A stretch of 64,000 bases of DNA from Microbacterium candidum (GTDB lineage: Bacteria; Actinomycetota; Actinomycetes; Actinomycetales; Microbacteriaceae), in NCBI RefSeq assembly GCF_030315975.1, contig NZ_JASXSZ010000002.1, forward strand, positions 248,001 to 312,000. Direction: 5' to 3'. How positions within the stretch are numbered: the stretch's first letter is position 1; every line of letters begins with the position of its first letter. A program made the translations under genes and the position numbers. The notes under the pieces were generated by a model, which was not told the origin of the DNA, ran no database searches, and saw only the letters and a list, made by a program, of their open reading frames with translations. Shown here piece by piece: positions 42,044 to 50,788 of this stretch.

Positions 42044-44635
42044 ATGCCTGACAGCGCCCTCGTCCTGGACCTCGCCGACCTGACGGCCGACCGCATCGCG
42101 GAGGTCGGCGGCAAAGCCGCGAACCTCGGCGAACTGATCCGTGCGCGGTTCGATGTGCCGGAGGGCTTCTGCGTCACGACGGAGGCGTACCGGCTGGCGG
42201 TGCGGGGCACGCTGGTCGAGGACGGATCGGCGACGGATGCGGCGGCCGCGCGCGCCGCCGTCCTGGCGGCCCCCTTCCCGGATGAGGTGGCCGTCGCCGT
42301 GCGCGAGGCGTACTCGGCGCTCGGGGAAGGGCCGGTCGCCGTGAGGTCGTCGGCCACTGCCGAAGACCTCCCCGGCGCGAGCTTCGCCGGCCAGCAGGAC
42401 ACGTATCTCAACGTCTCCGGATCCGACGACGTGCTCGACGCCGTGCAGCGCTGCTGGGCGTCCCTGTGGACCGACCGCGCCGTCGCGTACCGCGCCGCGC
42501 AGGGCATCGACGGCGCCGGCGTCGCGCTCGCCGTGGTGGTCCAGCGCATGGTGGATGCCACCTCCGCCGGTGTGCTGTTCACCGCGGATCCCGTCACGGG
42601 ACGGCGCCGGCAGGCCGTGCTGGACGCGGCGCTCGGACTCGGCGAGGCCGTCGTCTCAGGGAGCGTCGACCCCGACCACTTCGTCGTGGACACGGCGAGC
42701 GGCCGCATCCTCGACCGGCGGATCGCCGGAGCCGCGGTCAGCGTGACCGACGCCCAGGTGCGTGCGCTCGCCGCGCTCGGCGACCGCGTGGAGGGCGCGT
42801 TCGGCGCCCCTCAGGACATCGAGTGGGCGATCGACGCCGAAGGCGGGATGCGGCTGACCCAGTCGCGACCGATCACGACGCTGTTCCCGGTACCCGTGCG
42901 CGACGCGCCGAAACCTCCGGAGGAGATCCGCGCGTACTTCTGCATCAGCCTCGCGCAGGGTCTGCACCGGCCGATCACCCCGATGGGCGTCGCTGCGTTC
43001 CGGGTCATCGGCGCGGGCTTCCTCGACCTCATCGGCCGCAGACCTGAGCGGATCGTCGACGGACCGGGCGGACTCGCCGTCGGCGGCGACCGCCTGTTCG
43101 TCGACGCGACGCCGATCGCGCGATCCGCCGCAGGGCGCGCCATCTTCCCGCGGGCGCTGGACGTCATGGAGGCGCGGTCCGCGGTCGTGCTGCGCGGCCT
43201 TCTCGACGACCCGCGCTTCGCCGTCGTCCCGGGGTCGCGGCGGCGCTTCGCGCGCGCCTTCCTGCACATGGCCGGCCGCATCCGCGCGCCGTTCGTCGCG
43301 GTTCAGGCGCTCGCCGATCCCCGTGCGGCGCAGCGGCGGGTGCGGCGGATGGAGGCCGAGGTGCGTGCGCTCGACGTCCCGTCCGGCAGCATCCCGGACC
43401 GGGTCGACGGCGTGGTCGACCTGATCTTCCAGGCGATGCCGTACGCGCCGCGCAGCATCCCGGGGGCTGCCGTCGGCTTCGGCATGCTGGGGCTGGCGCG
43501 CAGGTTCCTCCGCGACGCCGCACGGCCGGGCGATCTGCAGACCGTGCTGCGCAGCGTGCCCGACAACGTCACGACCGAGATGGACCTCGACCTGTGGCGA
43601 CTCGCCGTCCGGTCTCGCGCCGATGCGGCATCGGCGGAGGCCCTCCAGACGCGAACCGCGCGTGATCTCGCCGACGCGTGCCTCGGCGGGACCCTGCCGA
43701 CGGTCCTGCAGAGCGGGATGGTGGAATTCCTCGATCGCTACGGACATCGCGCGGTCGCCGAGATCGATCTCGGGATGCCGCGCTGGGCGGACGACCCCGC
43801 ACATCTGTTCGGCGTGCTGTCCGGCTATCTGCGCCTCGACGCGGATGCCGAGACCCCGGCGCAGCACTTCGCCGATGGCGCACGCGACGCGACCGCGATG
43901 ATGCAGACGCTGTATCGCCGCGCTGACGGACCGCTGCGCGCCCGCGCCGCGCGGTTCTGCCTGCGGCGCGCGCGAGCGCTCGTGGGGATGCGGGAGATGC
44001 CGAAGTACCTCGTGATCATCGCGCTGCGCCGGGCGCGCTCGGTGATGCTCGAGATAGGACGCGAGCTGGCGGATGCGGGTCTCCTCGCCGATTCGGGCGA
44101 CGTGTTCTTCCTCGACTTCGAGGAGACGAAGCGCGTCGCGGCGGGCGAGGACCTGCGCGCGCAGGTCGCGGAGCGCCGCTCCCGCTACGACGCGGAGCTG
44201 CAGCGCCGGCATGTGCCGCGCGTGCTGCTGTCCGACGGCACCGAGCCGGAGGCGGTCGGATCGGCCGTGGCACCCGAGGGCGCGCTGCGCGGGACGCCGG
44301 CGTCGGCGGGCACCGTCACTGCGCGGGCCCGCGTCATCCTCGATCCGGTGGGAGCGAAGCTCGAGCCGGGCGAGATCCTCGTCGCTCCGTCCACCGACCC
44401 GGGCTGGACCCCGCTGTTCCTCACCGCCGGCGGCCTCGTCATGGAGATGGGCGGCGCGAACAGCCACGGCGCAGTCGTCGCACGGGAGTACGGCATCCCC
44501 GCGGTCGTCGGCGTCCCGCGGGCGACCGAGTCGATCGCGACAGGCGACGAGGTGACCATCGACGGCGCGAGCGGTGTCGTCACGCTCGCGACGAACGAAC
44601 GGACCCGGGTGCTAGGACGCGTTGCAGAGGTCTGA
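42044..44635 (+). CDS. rph: Rifampin phosphotransferase-like / PEP-utilising enzyme
   Basis: An 863-residue protein, the length of rifampin phosphotransferases. Residues 1-310 form the ATP-binding domain shared with PEP synthase (EVGGKAANLGEL; VAVRSSATAEDLPGASFAGQQDTYLNV). The middle, starting near LHRPITPMG, corresponds to the substrate domain. The C-terminal swivelling domain carries the phospho-His808 in GGANSHGAVVAREYGIPAVVG. The family phosphorylates rifamycins with ATP, releasing AMP and phosphate. A PEP-synthase-like enzyme of other specificity is the alternative. Its end overlaps the convergent gene by 24 nt. Confidence 0.8.
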   Translation: MPDSALVLDLADLTADRIAEVGGKAANLGELIRARFDVPEGFCVTTEAYRLAVRGTLVEDGSATDAAAARAAVLAAPFPDEVAVAVREAYSALGEGPVAVRSSATAEDLPGASFAGQQDTYLNVSGSDDVLDAVQRCWASLWTDRAVAYRAAQGIDGAGVALAVVVQRMVDATSAGVLFTADPVTGRRRQAVLDAALGLGEAVVSGSVDPDHFVVDTASGRILDRRIAGAAVSVTDAQVRALAALGDRVEGAFGAPQDIEWAIDAEGGMRLTQSRPITTLFPVPVRDAPKPPEEIRAYFCISLAQGLHRPITPMGVAAFRVIGAGFLDLIGRRPERIVDGPGGLAVGGDRLFVDATPIARSAAGRAIFPRALDVMEARSAVVLRGLLDDPRFAVVPGSRRRFARAFLHMAGRIRAPFVAVQALADPRAAQRRVRRMEAEVRALDVPSGSIPDRVDGVVDLIFQAMPYAPRSIPGAAVGFGMLGLARRFLRDAARPGDLQTVLRSVPDNVTTEMDLDLWRLAVRSRADAASAEALQTRTARDLADACLGGTLPTVLQSGMVEFLDRYGHRAVAEIDLGMPRWADDPAHLFGVLSGYLRLDADAETPAQHFADGARDATAMMQTLYRRADGPLRARAARFCLRRARALVGMREMPKYLVIIALRRARSVMLEIGRELADAGLLADSGDVFFLDFEETKRVAAGEDLRAQVAERRSRYDAELQRRHVPRVLLSDGTEPEAVGSAVAPEGALRGTPASAGTVTARARVILDPVGAKLEPGEILVAPSTDPGWTPLFLTAGGLVMEMGGANSHGAVVAREYGIPAVVGVPRATESIATGDEVTIDGASGVVTLATNERTRVLGRVAEV

Positions 44636-45676
44636 TCGCTTGGCGAGTTCGATGACGTCATCGGCAGGCGCACGCACCTGCTCGAATCCCTCGGACTCGT
44701 AGAGCGCGATATTCGCCCGGCTGTGCGCGCCGGTGGCGAGGGTGATCCGTCGCGTGCCGGGCGGACGCTGCTCCTGGGCATACCGGAGGAGGACCCGCGC
44801 AAGGCCTCTGCGCCGTTCGTCGGGCGCGACCATCAGACGCCCGATCCGCCAATCCGCGCCATCCTGCCAGCACTGCACCGATGCGATGAGTCGTGCGCCG
44901 CGGCGCACGACCACGACACGGCGTGTGGCGATCGCGCTGGAGACCTCGTCCAGGTCCTCGTGAAGTGCCGCGATCGCGAGGGTGTTGTTGACGATGGCCT
45001 CGTCCACCCAGCAGCATCGCTGGAGCACCAGCAACTCGGCCGCATCCCCTGTCTGAGCTCTGTGGGCGACCAGGCCCGCCGCCAGTCCGCCGACATCGAT
45101 CCGCGGTCCGCGGAGCGGCCGCAGGGCTTGCGCATACGCCACGAGGCGTTCCAGCTGCCGGACCGCGCGGCGACTCCGGGCTGCGTCTGCGGGCGGGGTG
45201 TCGCCCGTCCAGTCGGCGAGATGCAGTGAGATATCGCCTGGCACCGAGCTCAATCCCAGCGTGGTCGCGACTTGCTTGGCCGAGAGCAGCGCCCGCGTCC
45301 CCGCCGACGTGTTGCCGTAACTCAGCCAGGCGATCGGCTTGCCGGCCCACTCGGCGGCCAGGTGATCGAACGCGTTCTTCAATGACGCGGGCATCGAGTG
45401 ATTGTGTTCGCTGGTCACCACGACGAAGGCGTCCGCGCCCGCGACCGTTCGGCTCCATCGCCGCGTGTGCTCGTGGATGTAGCGACCGGTGTCCGGTTCC
45501 TCCGGCTCGTCGTCGAAGGGCAGATGCACCTCACGCAGATCAGCGATCTCGACGTCTACACCCAGCGCCTCGGCGCACGGACCGGTCGCCGCACGCCACC
45601 ACGCCAGCACCGCATCCGCCCGGCGCCTGGGGCGCACGCTCGCGACGATGACGAGCACTCGAATTTTCTTCGACAT
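44612..45676 (-). CDS. Fusion of NADPH-dependent FMN reductase and GNAT acetyltransferase
   Basis: A 354-residue two-domain protein. Residues 1-185 are a flavodoxin-fold FMN reductase (IRVLVIVASVRPRRRADAV; VVVTSEHNHSMPASLKNAFDHL; WLSYGNTSAGTRAL). After a linker, residues about 215-354 are a GNAT domain with the acetyl-CoA loop RRRGLARVLLRYA and ALYESEGFEQVR. I know these as separate proteins; the fusion is unusual. ATG 45676 is chosen; the frame could extend to 45736. It is divergent from a MarR gene across twin repeats, suggesting induction by a reactive compound. Confidence 0.8.
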   Translation of the reverse strand: MSKKIRVLVIVASVRPRRRADAVLAWWRAATGPCAEALGVDVEIADLREVHLPFDDEPEEPDTGRYIHEHTRRWSRTVAGADAFVVVTSEHNHSMPASLKNAFDHLAAEWAGKPIAWLSYGNTSAGTRALLSAKQVATTLGLSSVPGDISLHLADWTGDTPPADAARSRRAVRQLERLVAYAQALRPLRGPRIDVGGLAAGLVAHRAQTGDAAELLVLQRCCWVDEAIVNNTLAIAALHEDLDEVSSAIATRRVVVVRRGARLIASVQCWQDGADWRIGRLMVAPDERRRGLARVLLRYAQEQRPPGTRRITLATGAHSRANIALYESEGFEQVRAPADDVIELAKRSDLCNAS

Positions 45677-45717
45677 ATCAACGACATTACTCGCGATCTT
45701 CGACATGTCAACGATAT
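45669..45717. promoter_or_regulatory. Twin MarR operators
   Basis: Two 19-bp direct copies, TTCGACATATCAACGACAT (45669-45687) and TTCGACATGTCAACGATAT (45699-45717), match at 17 positions and lie 30 bp apart, about three helical turns. Each contains a GACAT-type palindrome core. They lie between the divergent reductase fusion and MarR genes, one copy covering the chosen start codon of the fusion. Confidence 0.65.
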
Positions 45718-45726
45718 GCTCGGTCC

Positions 45727-46176
45727 ATGAGCGCAACTCCTCAGCTCGTCGGCGATGAACTGGAAGACTGGAAGCAGGTCCGCAGGCTGCTCACCGTGCT
45801 GCCGGCCCGACTCGCACGCGACCTGTCGACCACGTCGCTCTCGGCTCCCGACTACGAAGTCCTCAGCACCCTTGTCGAGCGACCCGACCACGCGTGGGGA
45901 CTCCGGGACTTCGCCCACAAGATGCAGTGGTCGCGCAGCCGCTTGTCGCACCACGCCGTGCGCATGGAGGCGCGCGGTCTCATCACCCGTGCAGCCGACC
46001 CCGCCGACGCGCGCGGATCCATCTACCACCTCACGGATGCCGGCCGGGCCGCCCTGCGAGACGCGACCCCGACCCACCTCACCTCGGTGCACGATCGGTT
46101 CCTCGACCACATCACCCGCGACGAACTGGCCACTCTCGCGCAGATCTCACGCCGGATCGCCGACCTCGACGATTAG
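45727..46176 (+). CDS. MarR-family transcriptional regulator
   Basis: A 149-residue winged-helix regulator. HTH: WGLRDFAHKMQWSRSRLSHHAVRMEARGLI; wing: DPADARGSIYHLTDAGRAAL. ATG 45727 lies only 9 nt from the nearest twin operator copy, so it should repress itself and the divergent FMN-reductase/GNAT gene. No effector is evident. Confidence 0.9.
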   Translation: MSATPQLVGDELEDWKQVRRLLTVLPARLARDLSTTSLSAPDYEVLSTLVERPDHAWGLRDFAHKMQWSRSRLSHHAVRMEARGLITRAADPADARGSIYHLTDAGRAALRDATPTHLTSVHDRFLDHITRDELATLAQISRRIADLDD

Positions 46177-46218
46177 GTCGAGCGCGCTGGAGCAGCACTC
46201 GACGACGGTGCCGCCGCG

Positions 46219-46386
46219 CTAGCCGCGTACGTCGGGATGGTGTTCCTCGACATCCGGCTCAGCGCGCAGGATGTCCGCGATCTCCTCCTCCGGCCGCGGC
46301 GCGATGTTCTCGTCCTCCTCGAGCTCGGGCACCGTCGGCTCACCCGGCTCGGGGACGTGGTCGTGGCTGTGCTCACCGGACGACAT
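46219..46386 (-). CDS. Small acidic protein
   Basis: A 55-residue, strongly acidic protein rich in Glu, Asp, Pro and His (PEPGEPTVPELEEDENIAP; EEHHPDVRG), with no hydrophobic segment. A strong GGAAGGAG ribosome site precedes ATG 46386, supporting a genuine gene. It is probably disordered. The His/Glu content could bind metal, though this is conjecture. It follows the acetyltransferase gene on the same strand. Confidence 0.6.
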   Translation of the reverse strand: MSSGEHSHDHVPEPGEPTVPELEEDENIAPRPEEEIADILRAEPDVEEHHPDVRG

Positions 46387-46472
46387 GGCGGCTCCTTCCG
46401 GAGGTGTGATCCACACCGTACTCGCGGTTCGTGGCGCTGCGGGTGGCCGCGTCCCTCGATTCGGCTCCGCGG

Positions 46473-47030
46473 CTAGCGGCCGGGGTCGAGATCCCGCCGA
46501 GTGACATACCCGCCGGCGCTGACGACGCAGTTCGGCGGGACGTCCTTCGCGATGACGGCGCCCGCTGCGACGACGGAGCCCGCGCCGATCCGCACCCCGG
46601 GCGTCACCGTGACGTTCGCACCGATCCACACATCCGACCCGATGACGATCGGTGCGACGGTGATGCCGTCGAAGCGCTCGGCGGGCTGGACCGGGTGGCC
46701 GGCAGTGGTCAGCGTGACGCCGGGTCCGATCATGGTGCGGTCGCCGATCGTGATTCCGCCGAGGTCGTAGAACGAGCAGTTCTGGTTCACGAAGACGTGG
46801 TCGCCGAACTCCAGGTTGAGCCCGAAGTCGCAGTAGAACGGCGGATAGATCGTGAGCGTGCCCGGCACGGGTCGACCGAGGATCTCTCCGAGCAGCGCCG
46901 TCCGCGCGTCGATGTCGCCGTGCCGCAGGACGTTCAGCCGAGAGGTCAGGTCCATGACGACCTGGATCCGCTCCGTGACCGCGCGCGACTCCGGTGTACG
47001 CCTCGGGATCAGTCGCTCGTTCCGCATCAT
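46473..47030 (-). CDS. Maltose/galactoside O-acetyltransferase-like hexapeptide transferase
   Basis: A 185-residue left-handed beta-helix protein. It has an N-terminal Mac domain (residues about 1-55), then YCDFGLNLEFGDHVFVNQNCSFYD, the catalytic His in TLTTAGHPVQPAERF and hexapeptide turns up to VIAKDVPPNCVVSAGGYVTR. It acetylates a sugar or nodulation-factor-like hydroxyl with acetyl-CoA. ATG 47030 or 47027 starts it. No pathway partner is adjacent. Confidence 0.9.
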   Translation of the reverse strand: MMRNERLIPRRTPESRAVTERIQVVMDLTSRLNVLRHGDIDARTALLGEILGRPVPGTLTIYPPFYCDFGLNLEFGDHVFVNQNCSFYDLGGITIGDRTMIGPGVTLTTAGHPVQPAERFDGITVAPIVIGSDVWIGANVTVTPGVRIGAGSVVAAGAVIAKDVPPNCVVSAGGYVTRRDLDPGR

Positions 47031-47064
47031 CGCCCATGATGACAGGGCTGCCGCGCGCACGGCC

Positions 47065-47607
47065 CTAGCGACGCAGCGACGATGCCGCGCGGACTGCCTT
47101 CTCCAGCCGAGACTCGAACCCCGGAGGCACGTCGCCCGGCAGATCGTCGACGGGGAACCAGCGCACATCCTCGCTCTCGTCGCTGACGCTGATCCGGACG
47201 TCCGGGGAGGCGACGGCCACGAACCCGATGTCCCAGTGCGCGGCGCAGGAGAAGCCGCCGTGCAGATCATGACGGTCGAGGTCCACGATCGCGCGGGAGA
47301 TCAGCGTGAGATCGGCGATCCCGGACTCCTCGCGCGCCTCCCGCTGCGCGGCATCGGCGACCGAGGCATCCTGCGGTTCGACATGCCCGCCGAACTGCAC
47401 CCAGAACCGCCCCTTGCGATGGAAGCAGAGGAGGACGCGATCGACGTCCGGCGAGAGCACGAAGCACGAGCCCGTCACGTGCTCCGGACCGCCGTCGCGC
47501 CGGAGGGATGCATCCCCGGATGCGGTGACGAACCGGATGTAGGCATCCCGCTGTTCGGTGGGATGCAGTTCTTCCAGGGCGGCGAGCAGGTCGTCGACGA
47601 GCATCAT
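47065..47607 (-). CDS. NUDIX hydrolase
   Basis: A 180-residue protein with the Nudix box GHVEPQDASVADAAQREAREESGI (G-x5-E-x7-REAxEExGI), which binds the metal and cleaves a nucleoside diphosphate-linked substrate. N-terminal helices (LVDDLLAALEELHPTEQRDA) precede the fold. Its start overlaps the GNAT stop (ATGATG), so they are co-translated. The substrate is unknown. Confidence 0.88.
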   Translation of the reverse strand: MMLVDDLLAALEELHPTEQRDAYIRFVTASGDASLRRDGGPEHVTGSCFVLSPDVDRVLLCFHRKGRFWVQFGGHVEPQDASVADAAQREAREESGIADLTLISRAIVDLDRHDLHGGFSCAAHWDIGFVAVASPDVRISVSDESEDVRWFPVDDLPGDVPPGFESRLEKAVRAASSLRR

Positions 47608-48218
47608 CCTCGTCTCGACCCATCGGCTGCGCCGCTCCACTCCTCGGCGAGCAGGCCGTAGTTCAGCCCGTCCATCCACACACCCGAGCGATGCAGGCCG
47701 GTGCCGCGGCTGAATTCCTCGCGGCGCATACCGAGGCGCTCCATCACGCGCCACGACGGCTCGTTCGCGGCGAAGCAGCCGGCGTGGATGCGACGAAGCC
47801 CCAATGGTCCGAAGCACGCGCCGATCACGGCGCGAATCCCCTCGGTCGCATAGCCGCGGCCCTGGAGGGCCGGATCAAGGGTCCACCCGAGCTCGGCCTG
47901 TGTCCCCTGGGCCGCCTCCGCGACCTCCGCCTGCGCCCAGCCGTCCTCGATGCGCAGCATGACGTCACCGATCAGCCGGCCACGCCGTTCGGGCTCCGCC
48001 GGATCCTCGAGCGCGACGACGAGCATCGTGGGGAGCCGCGCCTCGTCCGTGAACTGTTGCGCGTAGGTCTCGATGTCGGCCGGCGCACGGGTGATCCACT
48101 CGCCGACCTCGGGCAGGCTCCGCCAGACCCAGGTCGCCTCGACATCGTCCGCAGTCGCACGACGGATGGCGAGACGTTCGGTGCGCAGCGGCCAGGGGAC
48201 GGCGGTGAGGGGATCCAT
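47604..48218 (-). CDS. GNAT N-acetyltransferase, RimJ/RimL type
   Basis: A 204-residue acetyltransferase. LRTERLAIRRATADDVEATW opens the fold, AELGWTLDPALQGRGYATEGIRAVIGACF contains the acetyl-CoA loop QGRGYA, and RIHAGCFAANEPSWRVMERLGM is typical of the RimJ/RimL branch acting on protein N-termini or small amines. ATG 48218. First gene of a two-gene unit with the NUDIX gene; the 183-nt gap upstream shows no gene. Confidence 0.88.
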   Translation of the reverse strand: MDPLTAVPWPLRTERLAIRRATADDVEATWVWRSLPEVGEWITRAPADIETYAQQFTDEARLPTMLVVALEDPAEPERRGRLIGDVMLRIEDGWAQAEVAEAAQGTQAELGWTLDPALQGRGYATEGIRAVIGACFGPLGLRRIHAGCFAANEPSWRVMERLGMRREEFSRGTGLHRSGVWMDGLNYGLLAEEWSGAADGSRRG

Positions 48219-48401
48219 GGATCCACCGTAGTGACCGCCCCGAACCGGAACGGATGAACGGCTCTCAATGGGAGAAAGATCACCCGCGGCGCATCTGCAC
48301 ATCGTTGCGCGACACTGCTACTCTCCGAATCACGCGGCGCAGGCGTACCAGCCATTACCTTTGCACCGGCGTCAGGCACCCTCCGACCGAATGGAGACAA
48401 C

Positions 48402-48791
48402 ATGTTCAATGACAATGGCTCGTTCCTGCTCGCGCTGTTCGAGTTCTTCCTCTTCTTCGCATGGTTCATGTGCCTGTTCTGGATCTTCGGCGACATCTTC
48501 CGGAGCAAGGACATGGGCGGCGGCGCCAAGACGATCTGGGTGATCTTCGTCATCCTCATCCCCTGGCTGGGAATCCTCGTCTACCTCATCGCGCGTGGCG
48601 GTGGGATGCAGAAGCGCCAGCTGGAGCAGGCGCAGGAGATGCAGGCGGCCCAGGCCGAATACATCAAGTCCGTCAGCGCGTCGTCGTCGACGTCAGCGGC
48701 CGATCAGATCGCTTCCGCCAAGTCGCTGCTGGACTCCGGTGCCATCACGCAGGAGGAATTCGAGACGCTCAAGTCGAAGGCTCTCGCCTGA
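48402..48791 (+). CDS. PLDc_N / SHOCT domain membrane protein
   Basis: A 129-residue protein: a hydrophobic helix at about 6-30, a PLDc_N-like segment with a second helix (KTIWVIFVILIPWLGILVYLIARGGGM), a Gln/Ala-rich linker, and a C-terminal SHOCT motif (ASAKSLLDSGAITQEEFETLKSKAL). SHOCT modules mediate oligomerisation. It is likely a small envelope protein of unknown role. A clear terminator follows. Confidence 0.85.
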   Translation: MFNDNGSFLLALFEFFLFFAWFMCLFWIFGDIFRSKDMGGGAKTIWVIFVILIPWLGILVYLIARGGGMQKRQLEQAQEMQAAQAEYIKSVSASSSTSAADQIASAKSLLDSGAITQEEFETLKSKALA

Positions 48792-48803
48792 CGTTCCGTC
48801 AAT

Positions 48804-48832
48804 GAGGCCGCCGTTCTCCGAACGGCGGCCTC
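48804..48832 (+). terminator. Intrinsic terminator
   Basis: GAGGCCGCCGTTC pairs perfectly with GAACGGCGGCCTC over a 3-nt loop, followed by GTTTCTTTT. This is the best canonical terminator in the window, 13 nt after the SHOCT gene. Confidence 0.92.
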
Positions 48833-48911
48833 GTTTCTTTTCGCCCCGGAGCTCGCGCGGTCTTCCGCCGGGCCTGAGCGGACGCGCGAGCCGACCCGGC
48901 AGAATAGACGC

Positions 48912-49886
48912 ATGACCTGGCTTGTCACCGGCGGCGCCGGCTACATCGGCGCGCACATCGTCCGCGCTCTCTCGGCAGCGGGCATCCAGCCCGTCGTGAT
49001 CGACGATCTGTCGAGCGGCCACGCATCCTTCGTCCCCGAGGGCGTGCCGTTCGTCGAGGGCACGATCCTCGATCGCGACCTCGTCGAGCGCACCCTGCGC
49101 GAACACGCCGTCGAGGGCGTCATCCACGTCGCCGGATACAAGTACGCCGGCGTCTCCGTCCGGCGCCCGCTGCACACGTACGCGCAGAACGTCGAGGCGA
49201 CGCGCATCGTGCTCGAGGCGATGGATGCCGCCGGCGTGAAGAACCTCGTGTTCTCGTCGTCGGCCGCGGTCTACGGCACGCCGGACGTACCGCTCGTCAC
49301 CGAGGACCTGCCCAAGCGACCCGCCTCCCCCTACGGCGAGTCGAAGCTGATCGGCGAGTGGCTGATCCGCGACCAGGCGGTGGCGACCGACGGCGCGCTT
49401 CGCCACACGTCGCTGCGCTACTTCAACGTCGTCGGCTCGGGCGACCCGAGTGTGTACGACACGAGCCCGCACAACCTCTTCCCGATCGTGTTCGAGAAGC
49501 TGATCGCGGGCGAGACACCCCGCATCAACGGCGATGACTACGACACCGCGGACGGTACGAACGTCCGCGACTACGTGCACGTCGCCGACATCGCCGCCGC
49601 CCACGTCGTCGCGGCGCAGCGCCTCGCGTCGGGCCAGCCGATCGAACCGGCGTACAACTTGGGATCGCAGAACGGCCTGTCCGTGAAGCAGATCATGGAC
49701 GCCATGGCGCGGGTCACGGGCATCGACTTCACGCCAGAGATCGGTCCGCGCCGCCCCGGCGACCCGGACCGCATCGTCGCGACCGGAGACCTCGCCGCAC
49801 GCGACCTCGACTGGAGGAACCGGTACACGGTGGATGAGATGGTCCGCACGGGCTGGGAGGCCCGGCGCGCCGCATCCCTCGTCTGA
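48912..49886 (+). CDS. galE: UDP-glucose 4-epimerase
   Basis: A 324-residue extended SDR. NAD loop TGGAGYIGAHIV, the HVAGYKYAG segment, catalytic Tyr141 and Lys145 (SPYGESK), SLRYFNVVGSGDPS and the C-terminal RRPGDPDRIVA. It interconverts UDP-glucose and UDP-galactose. It lies 2 kb from galT and galK with a hydrolase and LacI gene between, completing a Leloir set. ATG 48912 has no strong Shine-Dalgarno. Confidence 0.94.
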   Translation: MTWLVTGGAGYIGAHIVRALSAAGIQPVVIDDLSSGHASFVPEGVPFVEGTILDRDLVERTLREHAVEGVIHVAGYKYAGVSVRRPLHTYAQNVEATRIVLEAMDAAGVKNLVFSSSAAVYGTPDVPLVTEDLPKRPASPYGESKLIGEWLIRDQAVATDGALRHTSLRYFNVVGSGDPSVYDTSPHNLFPIVFEKLIAGETPRINGDDYDTADGTNVRDYVHVADIAAAHVVAAQRLASGQPIEPAYNLGSQNGLSVKQIMDAMARVTGIDFTPEIGPRRPGDPDRIVATGDLAARDLDWRNRYTVDEMVRTGWEARRAASLV

Positions 49887-49896
49887 CATCCGTCCG

Positions 49897-50667
49897 ATGC
49901 CCGTGGCACGGACGGCCGATGGCGCCGACATCGAGTGGGAGGAGCACGGCTCGGGCGAGCCGCTGCTCCTGATCGCGGGGCAGGGCGTCAGCCGTCGTAC
50001 GTGGGACCTCCTCATCCCAGCGCTCTCCCCCGAGTTCCGCGTGATCACGTACGATCACCGCGGCATCGGCCCGAGCACGCTCGGCGACGCTCCGGAGTGG
50101 ACCACCCGTGCGCTGGCCTCGGATGCGATCACGGTTCTCGACGCCGCGGACGTCGACCGCGCGCACGTCGTGGGCCACTCGATGGGCGGCCGAATCGGGC
50201 AATGGCTCGCGATCGACCATCCGGAGCGGATGGCGAGCCTCACCCTCATCTCGAGCACGGGCGGCGACGCGCGCGGGCACGCGCGGCCCACGCACGCGAC
50301 GGCCGCTCTGGCCGGCGGCGACCTGGCCGTGCTCGGCCCGTACTTCTTCGGCGACGCGTTTCGGACGGAGCATCCCCACGTCCTCGGTATGCTCGCTCGT
50401 TCGGACGCGCCCATCCGTGCGCGGCGCGGGCATTTCCAGGCGAGCTCGACGCACGACGCGTGGGACGACCTCGGCGGCATCCCCGTCCCCACGCTCGTGA
50501 TCCACGGCACCGACGACGAGATCACCCTCATCGCCAACGGCCGCGACCTCGCGGCGCGGATCCCCGGCGCGGTGTTCCTCGAGGTGCCGGGAGGCCACGG
50601 CATCCACCTCGAGTCCCCCGCCGTGCGCGACGCGATCCTCGCCTTCGCGCGAGCGCACCCGATCTGA
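49897..50667 (+). CDS. Alpha/beta-fold hydrolase
   Basis: A 256-residue serine hydrolase. Oxyanion region LIAGQGVSRRTWD, DHRGIGPST, nucleophile elbow GHSMGG, acid in VIHGTDDEI and base in PGGHGIHLE are all present. It starts 10 nt after galE and is probably co-transcribed. Substrate unknown; esterase, lactonase or haloperoxidase-like activity are all possible. Confidence 0.87.
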   Translation: MPVARTADGADIEWEEHGSGEPLLLIAGQGVSRRTWDLLIPALSPEFRVITYDHRGIGPSTLGDAPEWTTRALASDAITVLDAADVDRAHVVGHSMGGRIGQWLAIDHPERMASLTLISSTGGDARGHARPTHATAALAGGDLAVLGPYFFGDAFRTEHPHVLGMLARSDAPIRARRGHFQASSTHDAWDDLGGIPVPTLVIHGTDDEITLIANGRDLAARIPGAVFLEVPGGHGIHLESPAVRDAILAFARAHPI

Positions 50668-50788
50668 CCGCCGGTTCTCCTCTACACGCGTGGATGCCCG
50701 CCCCGACCGACTCGAATCCGAGATGGTCGAGGTCACGGTCGCGATCGCGCGTATCGAGGGCCCGCAGCCGCGCCTGCTGCGCCCTTGA

